Shown here: positions 51,187-59,596 of the stretch, piece by piece
Position numbering within the stretch: position 1 is the first letter of the stretch
Layout: each line of letters begins with the position of its first letter
NCBI GenBank assembly: GCA_030427245.1
Contig: JAUHXA010000009.1
Coordinates: 1 to 64,000 of the forward strand
Reading direction: 5' to 3'
Source: Bacteroidia bacterium
Lineage (GTDB): Bacteria > Bacteroidota > Bacteroidia > Chitinophagales > UBA2359
DNA length: 64,000 bases
The notes under the pieces: model-generated
Told to the model about the DNA's origin: nothing
Seen by the model: the letters and a program-made list of their open reading frames with translations, nothing else
The model's database searches: none
Translations under genes and position numbers: made by a program

Positions 51187-52203
51187 ATGAAAGAAAAATA
51201 TACGCATTACGCCTCACTGACATTGTTTCTATTTTTGCTTACCGCCTATTCTATCCTCAATTCGTCTGAAGATTCGACAACTGCTACAAAAGTAGAAACC
51301 GACAAAGTGAACATTTCAAAAGCTGCAATCGGCGATTTCCAATTCACTATTGCGCCAGATGGCAATGCTTTACAACTGCAAGAAGAACACCATTCGAGTA
51401 TTTACAACGACAACATACAGGTCTTTACCCTCAGAACAGACGATAGAGAATATGGGCAGTCTATATGGTTGAAGCGAAAATCAGGTAAGGTGAAAGCCAA
51501 GTATTTCGCCTACAAAGATTTGGACGATGAGCGAAGCGTATATAGCAAGTACCGTTCTTGGCGGGGCAACAAAGACATAGTTTTGGTTTGTAGTGGAGCC
51601 TACACGACCGAAAGAGGGGCGGATTCTTACATGGTCCCAACGGGTTTGACGGTTGATAATGGCAATGTAGTCAATCGAAATTATCGAGATGATATGGACG
51701 GGTTGGTGATTGTGTATGCGACAGGTGGCATCGTCGTTTCCGATATTGAAGAAGGTAATCTTTGGCTCCAAACGCTTGAAAAACGGGTAGATGTGAAAGA
51801 ATCTTCGGATAGAACTGCTCTTATTTCATGGGCAAAACAAGAGGAAGCCACCATTTTCCAGACACATCTGTTGGCCTACCGAAATGAGCTGCGGATTGAC
51901 GATAGAGGACGTACTGAAAGAGCGGAAAGAAGAATGTTGGCATTGGCGGTAGATGACAACAACGAAGTCATTCACATCCTCTTCAACATAGAACAAGAAG
52001 TATATTTGTACGACATTGCACGGGATGTATTAAGCTACCTCAAAGACAAAAATATGAATGTAGTGGCGATGTTGAACCTCGACACAGGATGGTACAATAT
52101 CTTGGAGGTATATGACCGAAATGGCAGCAAATACGATGATATTGAAGGAGACAAGCCTTTGGTGAAAGCCACAAATTTAGTAACGTATTATTATGAAGAC
52201 TAA
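51187..52203 (+). CDS. Divergent phosphodiester glycosidase-like (NAGPA/DUF2233-like) protein
   Basis: The 338-residue protein has an N-terminal hydrophobic anchor or signal (8-25). Its middle and end follow the order of the DUF2233 proteins encoded next to it: C-S-G-A-Y in place of T-N-G-G-M-F, P-T-G-L-T-V-D-N-G-N-V in place of P-V-G-L-Y-V-E-D-G-K-V, and L-N-L-D-T-G in place of L-Y-L-D-G. The glycines and Asn of the first motif are changed, so catalysis is doubtful. It could be a distant paralogue kept for binding. Its 3' end overlaps the next gene by 11 bp, implying translational coupling. Confidence 0.5.
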   Translation: MKEKYTHYASLTLFLFLLTAYSILNSSEDSTTATKVETDKVNISKAAIGDFQFTIAPDGNALQLQEEHHSSIYNDNIQVFTLRTDDREYGQSIWLKRKSGKVKAKYFAYKDLDDERSVYSKYRSWRGNKDIVLVCSGAYTTERGADSYMVPTGLTVDNGNVVNRNYRDDMDGLVIVYATGGIVVSDIEEGNLWLQTLEKRVDVKESSDRTALISWAKQEEATIFQTHLLAYRNELRIDDRGRTERAERRMLALAVDDNNEVIHILFNIEQEVYLYDIARDVLSYLKDKNMNVVAMLNLDTGWYNILEVYDRNGSKYDDIEGDKPLVKATNLVTYYYED

Positions 52204-53107
52204 GGGATTGGGCAATGTATGGGGATTGGTGATGATTGGGAGTTTTATTGTGGCATTGTTTGCGGTAGATGCCCTGACAAACAATGGAAAGTTCTCATTT
52301 TTTCAATTCCCAGGAGCAGATTCATTGGCGATAGAAAGCCCAAATACTTCAAATAATGACACCTCTAAACACACGACGACCAAAACACGTACAGAAGTTT
52401 TAGTAAAACGTCTCTACAAACCACAAAACGAAACCTTTAAGGGGGTAAGCTATAATGTGGCGATGGTCAATTTATCCTTAGCAAACATCGGTTTTTTTTG
52501 GAAAAATGACCAACAAGAAAAAATCCAAACTTTCCATCGCTTAGACCTTCAATTGCAGCAAGAAGGCCAAAAATTGTTATTTGCGACCAATGGCGGAATG
52601 TTCACTTCTACTTACGAGCCTGTGGGTTTGTATGTTGAAGATGGCAAAGTACTGCAAAAGAACAATTTGGAGAAAGACAAAAAAGGTAATTTTTTTTTGC
52701 AACCGAATGGTATTTTTTACCTCGCTAAAGATAGTACGGCACATATTGTACCGAGTACAGCCTTCAATGATTCTTTGAAGCAGACCGTAAAGTATGCGAC
52801 TCAATCAGGACCTATGTTGTTGATTGACGGAAAGATTCATCCAAAGTTTGGGAAGGAATCCAAGAATACAAACATCCGAAGTGGTGTCGGAATCATAGAT
52901 CCTAAAACAGTCGTTTTTGCGATTTCGAATGAGGAAGTTACCTTTCACGATTTTGCCAGTTTTTTTCAACAGAAGTTTGGCTGTGAAAATGCACTGTATT
53001 TGGATGGGGTGATTTCAGAAATGTATTTGCCCGAATTGGGGAGGTATGATTCTACTGGAAGATTTGGGGTGATGATTGGGGTGTTTGATAGGGTGGAGGA
53101 AATATGA
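52193..53107 (+). CDS. DUF2233/phosphodiester glycosidase family protein
   Basis: The 304-residue protein has an uncleaved-looking N-terminal helix (9-26) and a Ser/Thr-rich linker. The glycosidase-like domain (about 78-304) shows F-A-T-N-G-G-M-F, P-V-G-L-Y-V-E-D-G, Q-P-N-G-I-F, Q-S-G-P-M-L-L, I-R-S-G-V-G-I and A-L-Y-L-D-G-V-I-S-E-M-Y-L-P-E. It belongs with E. coli YigE-like DUF2233 proteins and is related to the mammalian uncovering enzyme NAGPA, which cleaves GlcNAc-1-phosphodiesters. It probably acts in the periplasm on a sugar-phosphodiester; the substrate is unknown. It overlaps the preceding gene. Confidence 0.78.
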   Translation: MKTKGLGNVWGLVMIGSFIVALFAVDALTNNGKFSFFQFPGADSLAIESPNTSNNDTSKHTTTKTRTEVLVKRLYKPQNETFKGVSYNVAMVNLSLANIGFFWKNDQQEKIQTFHRLDLQLQQEGQKLLFATNGGMFTSTYEPVGLYVEDGKVLQKNNLEKDKKGNFFLQPNGIFYLAKDSTAHIVPSTAFNDSLKQTVKYATQSGPMLLIDGKIHPKFGKESKNTNIRSGVGIIDPKTVVFAISNEEVTFHDFASFFQQKFGCENALYLDGVISEMYLPELGRYDSTGRFGVMIGVFDRVEEI

Positions 53108-53298
53108 TATTGGGATATTGAGGAGAAAAATAATTCACTGGAAATCACTACAAACATATTCACAAACCAAAAACCTATCATCTCGAATCCGATTGATTCG
53201 ATGGAAAGACGTTATGCCGAGGTTTCGGCACAGGCTCTTCTCCATTCTTCCGAAGATTATACCTTTCTATCTCAAAAAGCAAAATAAAACACGCTTTT

Positions 53299-54546
53299 AT
53301 GCAAAAAAAGACTCTATATACTTCAACGAAAACATTCTTGAAACATCAATTTTGGTGTGTTTACACCTTTCTTTTGATAGGATTGCTTTTATTTCCAACC
53401 GCTTGTACCTCCTCCAAACTGGTCAACAACGATGGAAACAAACCCACAATTCTCAGTTATAATCCATCGTCGAACCAACAATTTGCAGCTCGAATAGTGG
53501 GGGGTAAAGATGTAGAAAAATTGAAGGCAGAAAATAGGCGATTGCGGAGAGACAGCCTTGATTTTCAAGCAAGACTTCAATCTTGTCGAAACTTCAATAT
53601 GGAACTTATTAACAATTCAAATACAGCTTCGAGTTTGGTCAACCTCAACAAAAGATTGGAAGATATGCAAGTCACTAAAAACAACTTGCTCTACGAAAAT
53701 AATTACCTCAAAAAAGAATTAAATGCCTTCAAATCAAATACTTCAAAACCATCTATAAGCACTACAACTCCAAATATTCCCACTCCCACAAATAATGCAC
53801 TTGCAGAAACGGCTTATTTGTCTGTTATCAAGAGCATGTTTGCTTCACACACAGGAAGCGGCGCTATGCGGATTCACATTCCGTATTGGGAAAACAATAT
53901 TTTTGATATTTACATTGTGGATTTGAAGCAAGACAAGGTAAACCTCTATTGGAAAGACCGCAAGGGACAGCGATATGCCAACTTCAACAACTTAAAAACA
54001 GGACTGCAATTTGAGCGCAAAGAATTGAAGTTTGCCACCAACGGAGGAATGTTTTCTCCCGAAATGAAACCCGTAGGGCTGTACATCGAAAACGGCTTGA
54101 CAATTCACCCCATTGATTTGAGTGACAAGCCTTCGGGTAATTTCTATATGAAACCCAACGGCGTGTTTATGCTCGAAAAAAACGGCAATGCCAAGGTGGT
54201 TTCTTCCGAAGATTTTGTAGCGAGGAACTATACTCCAAACACAATGTTTGCGACTCAATCGGGACCAATGTTGGTCACAAACGGCAATATTCACCCAAAA
54301 TTTAACCTTGCTTCTACAAGCAAGCGAATTAGGAGTGGAGTGGGCATCATCAATTCACAAAAAGTGGCTTTTGTCATTTCCCATAAACCTGTCAATTTCT
54401 ATCATTTCGCCAAACTATTTCGAGACTATTTGGGCTGCAATAATGCCCTCTACCTCGATGGTGCGATTTCTCAAATGCATATTCCAGAATTAAAACGCTT
54501 TGATGCAGGATTAGATTATGGGGTGATGATTGGGGTTGTGAAATGA
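53299..54546 (+). CDS. Lipoprotein with coiled coil and DUF2233/phosphodiester glycosidase domain
   Basis: The 415-residue protein has a lipoprotein signal (L-F-P-T-A-C, Cys36, rather late because of a 17-residue polar N-terminus). A coiled coil (about 71-152) follows, then a Pro/Thr linker, then the same domain as its neighbours (about 190-415): F-A-T-N-G-G-M-F, P-V-G-L-Y-I-E-N-G, K-P-N-G-V-F, Q-S-G-P-M-L-V, I-R-S-G-V-G-I and A-L-Y-L-D-G-A-I-S-Q-M-H-I-P-E. The coiled coil suggests oligomers tethered to a membrane. It is a clear paralogue of the genes at 52193 and 56176. Confidence 0.8.
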   Translation: MQKKTLYTSTKTFLKHQFWCVYTFLLIGLLLFPTACTSSKLVNNDGNKPTILSYNPSSNQQFAARIVGGKDVEKLKAENRRLRRDSLDFQARLQSCRNFNMELINNSNTASSLVNLNKRLEDMQVTKNNLLYENNYLKKELNAFKSNTSKPSISTTTPNIPTPTNNALAETAYLSVIKSMFASHTGSGAMRIHIPYWENNIFDIYIVDLKQDKVNLYWKDRKGQRYANFNNLKTGLQFERKELKFATNGGMFSPEMKPVGLYIENGLTIHPIDLSDKPSGNFYMKPNGVFMLEKNGNAKVVSSEDFVARNYTPNTMFATQSGPMLVTNGNIHPKFNLASTSKRIRSGVGIINSQKVAFVISHKPVNFYHFAKLFRDYLGCNNALYLDGAISQMHIPELKRFDAGLDYGVMIGVVK

Positions 54547-54584
54547 CAGTTTAGGGGCGAGATATTAGGAGTCAGCCTATGCTT

Positions 54585-54648
54585 TGACACCTGACACCTG
54601 ACACCTGACACCTGACACCTGACACCTGACACCTGACACCTGACACCT
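54585..54648. repeat. Nine tandem copies of a 7-bp repeat upstream of the LamG gene
   Basis: TGACACC is repeated nine times without interruption from 54585 to 54647. The array ends 24 bp before the LamG gene start at 54672 and begins 38 bp after the preceding stop. Seven-base repeats are not multiples of three and change promoter or leader spacing when they slip. Confidence 0.97.
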
Positions 54649-54671
54649 ATTAAAAAATAAAACATTGAACC

Positions 54672-56051
54672 ATGCAAAAAAAACAATTTCAAATCGTGCT
54701 TGTATTGGCACTTTTATTTTGCAGTATGAGTGTCTTCCCCAATGAAGGAAAGACTACAAAAGAAGGCGATAAAAAGAGAACAACAACCACAAACATCTCA
54801 AAATCAAGCGACAGCAATCTCGCTCATGGCTTGATAGCTCGCTATCTTATGAATGCGGATGCCCGTGATGTGGCAGGGAGCAAAAATCACGGCGACATCA
54901 TCGGCAAAGTAGAACCGACTGAAGACCGATTCGGCAACGAATGTGGAGCAATGTACTTTGATGGTTCAACGGGTTTTATCTCTGTTCCTGACTCCAAAAG
55001 TTTGAGTTCACCAAAGGACGAAATCACCATTGCAGCTTGGGTAAAAATCAACGATGGAGCAGCTTTTGCAGATTTGAAGTGGATGACGATTTGCTGCAAA
55101 TCCGACTTGCCCGAAGAAACAGACAACAGTCCACATTACCGCCTTCAATCTACGATTGTAACCGTTTCGGTGAATACCGATTTCACCGAAGAATTGAAAC
55201 AGCCTTTCGAGTTTGATACGTGGTATTTTTATGCTTCGACTTACGATGGACACAGCATCAAAGCTTATTTGAATGGCATCAAAGTGATGGATATGCCTTA
55301 TTATACGGAGTTTGAGCCTAACAATCTACCTTTGGAGATTGGGCGAGATGTGCCAGGAGTGATGGAATATTTTCATGGAAGTATGGACGATTTGCGAATT
55401 TACAATCGAGCTTTGAGCAGTAAAGAAATCCAAGAACTTTTTTGGGACCAATCTGATAGAGACACTCCAAAACCTTGTGTGACAGCCGTTCCTTCGAAAA
55501 AAGGTAAAACACCGAATCTCGAAATCGAAACTCAACCAATTCCTCAAAAGAAAGTACCCAAAAATCGCCGAACTCCAACAGTGAAACCACCTGTCACCCA
55601 ACCGACTCCAACCCCAAATCCCCCTCTCCCGACACAACCAAGAACGATTCCAACGACTCCCATTAAAACAATTCCTGTACCTCCAACGACTTTCGAGAAC
55701 ATACCAATTGACTATGACCGCACGATTACGGTTCGTTCCGACAAACTAAAGTTTTTGATTTACGACCACGAAGAAGAAGATGGTGATACGGTTTCGATTA
55801 ACTTCAATGGGCAATGGATTGCAGATAAATATGCAATTCGACACAAACACAAAACCAAAGAAGTTTTTGAAGTTCAGGTCGTTCCCAAAGCGGAGAATTA
55901 CCTCTTTTCAAAGGCATGGAATTTGGGTGGTATTCCCCCCAATACTTTGACCTTGGAAATTGACGATGGCGTGGGACGGGTGCGTGTTTTGACCATTAAC
56001 TCAGATTTGAAGAAAAGCGGTGGAGTGAAGATTGTGTTTGATCCAGATTAA
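54672..56051 (+). CDS. LamG (concanavalin A-like) domain secreted protein
   Basis: The 459-residue protein has a signal peptide (1-24). A LamG/laminin-G-3 domain (about 50-262) shows L-I-A-R-Y-L-M-N-A-D-A-R-D, M-Y-F-D-G-S-T-G-F-I-S-V-P, I-T-I-A-A-W-V-K and M-D-D-L-R-I-Y-N-R-A-L-S-S-K-E-I. A Pro/Thr-rich linker (275-345) leads to a C-terminal beta domain (350-459) with L-I-Y-D-H-E-E-E-D-G-D-T-V-S-I-N-F-N-G, a module seen in other secreted Bacteroidota proteins. There is no T9SS domain. LamG usually binds glycans. It sits inside the DUF2233 cluster, suggesting a shared polysaccharide target. Confidence 0.82.
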   Translation: MQKKQFQIVLVLALLFCSMSVFPNEGKTTKEGDKKRTTTTNISKSSDSNLAHGLIARYLMNADARDVAGSKNHGDIIGKVEPTEDRFGNECGAMYFDGSTGFISVPDSKSLSSPKDEITIAAWVKINDGAAFADLKWMTICCKSDLPEETDNSPHYRLQSTIVTVSVNTDFTEELKQPFEFDTWYFYASTYDGHSIKAYLNGIKVMDMPYYTEFEPNNLPLEIGRDVPGVMEYFHGSMDDLRIYNRALSSKEIQELFWDQSDRDTPKPCVTAVPSKKGKTPNLEIETQPIPQKKVPKNRRTPTVKPPVTQPTPTPNPPLPTQPRTIPTTPIKTIPVPPTTFENIPIDYDRTITVRSDKLKFLIYDHEEEDGDTVSINFNGQWIADKYAIRHKHKTKEVFEVQVVPKAENYLFSKAWNLGGIPPNTLTLEIDDGVGRVRVLTINSDLKKSGGVKIVFDPD

Positions 56052-56175
56052 CGTGTATTTATGTGTTTGTGTTGGTAGTTGTGTTTGGGTGTTCATGTGT
56101 TTGTAGAGACGTTTTAGTAAAACGACTGTAAGTTGGTGTATTAACCTTAAATTTTACCTCTGTATGTTTTTTTTG

Positions 56176-57012
56176 ATGAAAAATAGGTTACTAGTTTCTT
56201 ATCGCAGGATAGGGTTTAAACCCTATTCTGCGATAAGAAACCATAAATTTCGACCTTCTATTTTATTTCCCTTTTTCCTGTTGCTCCTGACATTCAACAG
56301 TTATGCACAAGAAGCTGCAAAACAAGCCCAAGCACAGACACTCACCTACCGAAACCACAGCTTTGATGTCTATTTTGTCGACATCACGAAGCAGGAAGTG
56401 AAAATGTATTTGGAGGACAAGAATCGGGTGAAGTTCCATAGTTTGGGCAATCTTCAAAATCACTTGAAGCAGAAAGGCAAAAAACTGATTTTTGCCACCA
56501 ATGGAGGAATGTATTTGCCGCCTTATGACAGCGAACCACAGGGTTTGTATGTTGAAAATACTTGGGAACGCAATCCAATTAATCTTCGGGATTCCGAAAA
56601 ATTATTGAACTTCTATATGAAACCCAATGGCGTATTTTTGCTTACCGACAAGACTGCAAAAGTCATAGAATCCTCGCACTATCCTCAATTGAAGGAAAAA
56701 GAAGAAGTTCTATATGCGACTCAATCAGGGCCAATGTTGGTCATTGAAGGGCAATTACATCCAAAATTTAACGAAGGTTCTACGAGTACCTATATCAGAA
56801 GCGGAGTCGGTCTGATTGACGATACACACCTTGTATTTGCGATTTCTAATGAGCGGGTGAATTTTTGGACCTTTGCGATGTTGTTCAAAGAAAAATTGAA
56901 GTGTGAGAATGCGCTCTATTTGGATGGAGCTATTTCACAGATGTATTTGCCCGAATTGAAGCGAACCGAATTGGGCGGCGATTTTGGGGTGATAATTGGC
57001 GTTTGTGAATAG
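56176..57012 (+). CDS. DUF2233/phosphodiester glycosidase family protein, secreted
   Basis: The start at 56176 (M-K-N-R-L-L-V) gives 278 residues; 56164 is also possible and adds four. The n-region before the signal's hydrophobic core (about 31-42) is unusually long, because a 48-bp near-palindrome lies within codons 7-22. The domain (about 60-278) has F-A-T-N-G-G-M-Y, P-Q-G-L-Y-V-E-N, K-P-N-G-V-F, Q-S-G-P-M-L-V, I-R-S-G-V-G-L and A-L-Y-L-D-G-A-I-S-Q-M-Y-L-P-E. It is the closest match to the 53299 product but lacks the coiled coil and lipobox. Predicted location is the periplasm. Confidence 0.8.
   Translation: MKNRLLVSYRRIGFKPYSAIRNHKFRPSILFPFFLLLLTFNSYAQEAAKQAQAQTLTYRNHSFDVYFVDITKQEVKMYLEDKNRVKFHSLGNLQNHLKQKGKKLIFATNGGMYLPPYDSEPQGLYVENTWERNPINLRDSEKLLNFYMKPNGVFLLTDKTAKVIESSHYPQLKEKEEVLYATQSGPMLVIEGQLHPKFNEGSTSTYIRSGVGLIDDTHLVFAISNERVNFWTFAMLFKEKLKCENALYLDGAISQMYLPELKRTELGGDFGVIIGVCE
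56194..56241. repeat. 48-bp near-perfect palindrome inside a coding start
   Basis: The 24 bases 56194-56217 (GTTTCTTATCGCAGGATAGG then GTTT) are followed directly by their reverse complement at 56218-56241 with a single mismatch. It is in frame within the glycosidase-like gene and encodes part of the polar region before the signal peptide core. Such a structure would form a long cruciform, or a hairpin in the mRNA starting about 18 nt after the AUG. Confidence 0.93.
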
Positions 57013-57018
57013 GTCAGT

Positions 57019-59358
57019 TCACTCCGCCAATTCAGGCTCCGTCACTCTACCCATCATCAATAAATGCTTTCGATGATTGTCAATAATCAAAAACATAAAT
57101 GGACGATTGGCTTCAAATATATATTCGCTTTCTGCATCCGACTCAGTCCAGTTGCCAGCCGTTGAAGGGCTGCTGTTTTCTTCGGTACCGATGCCTGATT
57201 CATTGATGTGAATGTGTGTGGGATGGAAAATTGTGCCGATAGCAGCGTTTCTTTTATTGAACATACCTGTGAAATCTGCCTCTTTTTTGTCGAAAGGTGT
57301 GGTCATACCTATTTTTTCGAGCGAAGGAATCATATCAACTTGCGTATTGAAGCTGAATCGAGGGATGGACAGGCGAACTGTTTGGTTTTGCATGGCATTT
57401 AGCCAATGTGTATAACCACCTCTCATAAGCGTTTTTTGAACAGCTTTGAGTTGGAAATAGGCTTTTGGGAGGAGTACCAACATCGTATAGTCGTCATTGC
57501 AGGGAATGGCCACGGTTTTGACCATGCTGTTTTCAAAGTAGCCATAAGTGCCTTCGGTGTGCATCATATTGACTTGCAGACTTTTCTCTTCCGTCAATTT
57601 GAAGGCAGCAGCTTGGGTTACAGAACGGTCGAAAGGCAAATTCCATTTGGTTTTGAGGTGCAGATTATTGGTCAATAAAATGGCAGATTCGTCGGGTTTG
57701 AAGTCTGTGGCTACTTCGTCTGTAAGGTGGTAAGCCGTTTTGAGTGTCATCCAATTGTTGAGTTCTTCCAACAGCACATCCTTGTCTTTGAAGTTTACTT
57801 TTCGTAAGCTGCCTCGATAGTTTTTCTTGGCAATATCGCTGTATGGGTCGCTTACTTCAAACTTATCGTCCAACCACATCGCATTTCCAATCATCAATTC
57901 TGTACCTGTATTGTCATTGTTGAGAGCCATTCCATCCAAGACCATTTCTTCCAACAAGTTCTCGTAGTTTTTGTGGAGGTTTTTACTCGATTGGTGAAAT
58001 TGAAGGGTTTGCAGCATTTGGGTTTCAGTAGCGTTTCGTGCGCCTGCATAAGACATTGCAAGGGCGGTAGATAAAGCGAAAGGTGAAAAAACAACATTAC
58101 CACTTTCCATTTGCATCAACTGTTCGAACACATTGAAGCCAAATTGCTGATTGGATTCTGCCACATTTTCCATTGCGGCATTGGTGGTTTCATCTACTTT
58201 CGCCATACGTTGAGTTTTGTAAGGCGAGGTAAGCTCCTCTATTTCTTCATTTTGTTCCTCCGCCAAAGCTTCGGTCTCCTGCTCTATTTGAGCCAATTTT
58301 TCCTTGATAGAAGGCTGTGTATTGTTGATTCCGGGTGCTTCTTCCTCTTTCTTTTTTTGCAATTGGGCTTCTTCTTCTTTGGTAATAATCACCTTTTCCT
58401 CTTCAAATAAATCCTCCTCATCCTCCAATTCTGCACTCGGAATGTCCTCCACTTCTTCGACGGCCTTCTCCTCCAACTGTTGATTCAAAACCTCTTTCAC
58501 TTCCCTAATCGTTTCCTCTTCCAAAGGCGTTTTCATAGCATCTTCCACTTTTTGAATGGTCTCATCCTCCAATTCCATGTCTAAAATTTCTTCTGCCCTC
58601 TGAATAAGTTTTTCTTTTTCAGTCATTTGGGCAACTTCTGCTTCCTTCAGCTTTTCCTCCTCTATTGGACTATCATCTTCCAAATCCGTATTTTCTCTAT
58701 ACGCCCCCGATTCTATCACCTCCTCAACATCCATTGGATCATCGTTTTCAAGCTCTGCAGTTCCCATTATGTCTTCCAATTCCTCATCCATAACATCTGA
58801 TTTTTCCTCAAACTCGGGAACAAAGGTAACAGGTGCGGGAATGGCTTCTTGAGGATGTTCGTCAATGGGAATATCTGTAATCGGAACATTGTTTTCAAAA
58901 AAACGAATGTTTTTGAAGTCTTTTTTCTTGACTTTGATGATGTGAAGAAAGTTAGAAGTTTTGAAGGCGTTCACACCGATGATTTGTGCGCCATAAGCCA
59001 CATACAAATTGCCGTTTTGGTCGGTTACTTTGTGGGTGTCAAATTTCCAAATTTCATGTGTTTTTTTAAATATGACAATGACCATGTCTTCTTGAAAATT
59101 CAAATCCACTACCTTTGGCGCACGCAAATCGTTTTGTTCGGACATAAAATACTGCTGCCAAATAGCCTCTTCTTGAATCACAAAAAAAGTATTGTTGTTC
59201 AACTCTATATAAGGATACAATTGATAACCAAGCACTTTTTCGTACTTCACATTCTTGGCGACCAAGGGAGAAACGGCGTAAAGATCTGAATTGGAAAAAC
59301 ACAAAAATAGGGTAAACACAATTGCAATGGCAGATGCAAAGGATCGAAACTTTTTCAC
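57019..59358 (-). CDS. Serpin with long acidic N-terminal extension
   Basis: The 779-residue protein has a signal peptide (1-28), a beta-rich N-terminal domain (30-165), a very acidic Glu-rich helical segment (about 165-395) and a complete serpin fold (about 400-779: V-V-F-S-P-F-A-L-S-T-A-L-A-M ... R-P-F-M-F-L-I). The reactive-centre region (about 716-746) reads I-N-E-S-G-I-G-T-E-E-N-S-S-P-S-T-A-G. The normal hinge is E-E-G-T-E-A-A-A-A-T, so the small-residue stretch is altered and the loop is extended. Serpins inhibit proteases by loop insertion; this one may be non-inhibitory or tuned differently. It converges on the glycosidase-like gene (6 bp between stops). Confidence 0.87.
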   Translation of the reverse strand: MKKFRSFASAIAIVFTLFLCFSNSDLYAVSPLVAKNVKYEKVLGYQLYPYIELNNNTFFVIQEEAIWQQYFMSEQNDLRAPKVVDLNFQEDMVIVIFKKTHEIWKFDTHKVTDQNGNLYVAYGAQIIGVNAFKTSNFLHIIKVKKKDFKNIRFFENNVPITDIPIDEHPQEAIPAPVTFVPEFEEKSDVMDEELEDIMGTAELENDDPMDVEEVIESGAYRENTDLEDDSPIEEEKLKEAEVAQMTEKEKLIQRAEEILDMELEDETIQKVEDAMKTPLEEETIREVKEVLNQQLEEKAVEEVEDIPSAELEDEEDLFEEEKVIITKEEEAQLQKKKEEEAPGINNTQPSIKEKLAQIEQETEALAEEQNEEIEELTSPYKTQRMAKVDETTNAAMENVAESNQQFGFNVFEQLMQMESGNVVFSPFALSTALAMSYAGARNATETQMLQTLQFHQSSKNLHKNYENLLEEMVLDGMALNNDNTGTELMIGNAMWLDDKFEVSDPYSDIAKKNYRGSLRKVNFKDKDVLLEELNNWMTLKTAYHLTDEVATDFKPDESAILLTNNLHLKTKWNLPFDRSVTQAAAFKLTEEKSLQVNMMHTEGTYGYFENSMVKTVAIPCNDDYTMLVLLPKAYFQLKAVQKTLMRGGYTHWLNAMQNQTVRLSIPRFSFNTQVDMIPSLEKIGMTTPFDKKEADFTGMFNKRNAAIGTIFHPTHIHINESGIGTEENSSPSTAGNWTESDAESEYIFEANRPFMFLIIDNHRKHLLMMGRVTEPELAE

Positions 59359-59513
59359 AGCTTTAGGTATTAGGTTGAGAAATTAGTGGGCTTAATTTTC
59401 AAATTTAATAGACTTAAAAGCTGTATTCAAAAAAGGTGGGAAGGGTTAATGGATTAATTAAAAATAGGAAATGGATAATTTAGTAAAAAGTATATTTATA
59501 TAAATTATCACCG

Positions 59514-59521
59514 CAAATATA
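59514..59521 (-). promoter_or_regulatory. Candidate -7 element for the serpin gene
   Basis: On the minus strand the sequence is TATATTTG, an exact TAnnTTTG. It lies about 155 bp upstream of the serpin ATG, which would give a long leader, and no good -33 TTTG is present. Support is therefore moderate at best. Confidence 0.3.
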
Positions 59522-59596
59522 AACATTATTCGTTAAATTTCATGACATTTTTGTGACATTATTTTTATCTTCTAAAACTGATTGTCATAACCTCTT

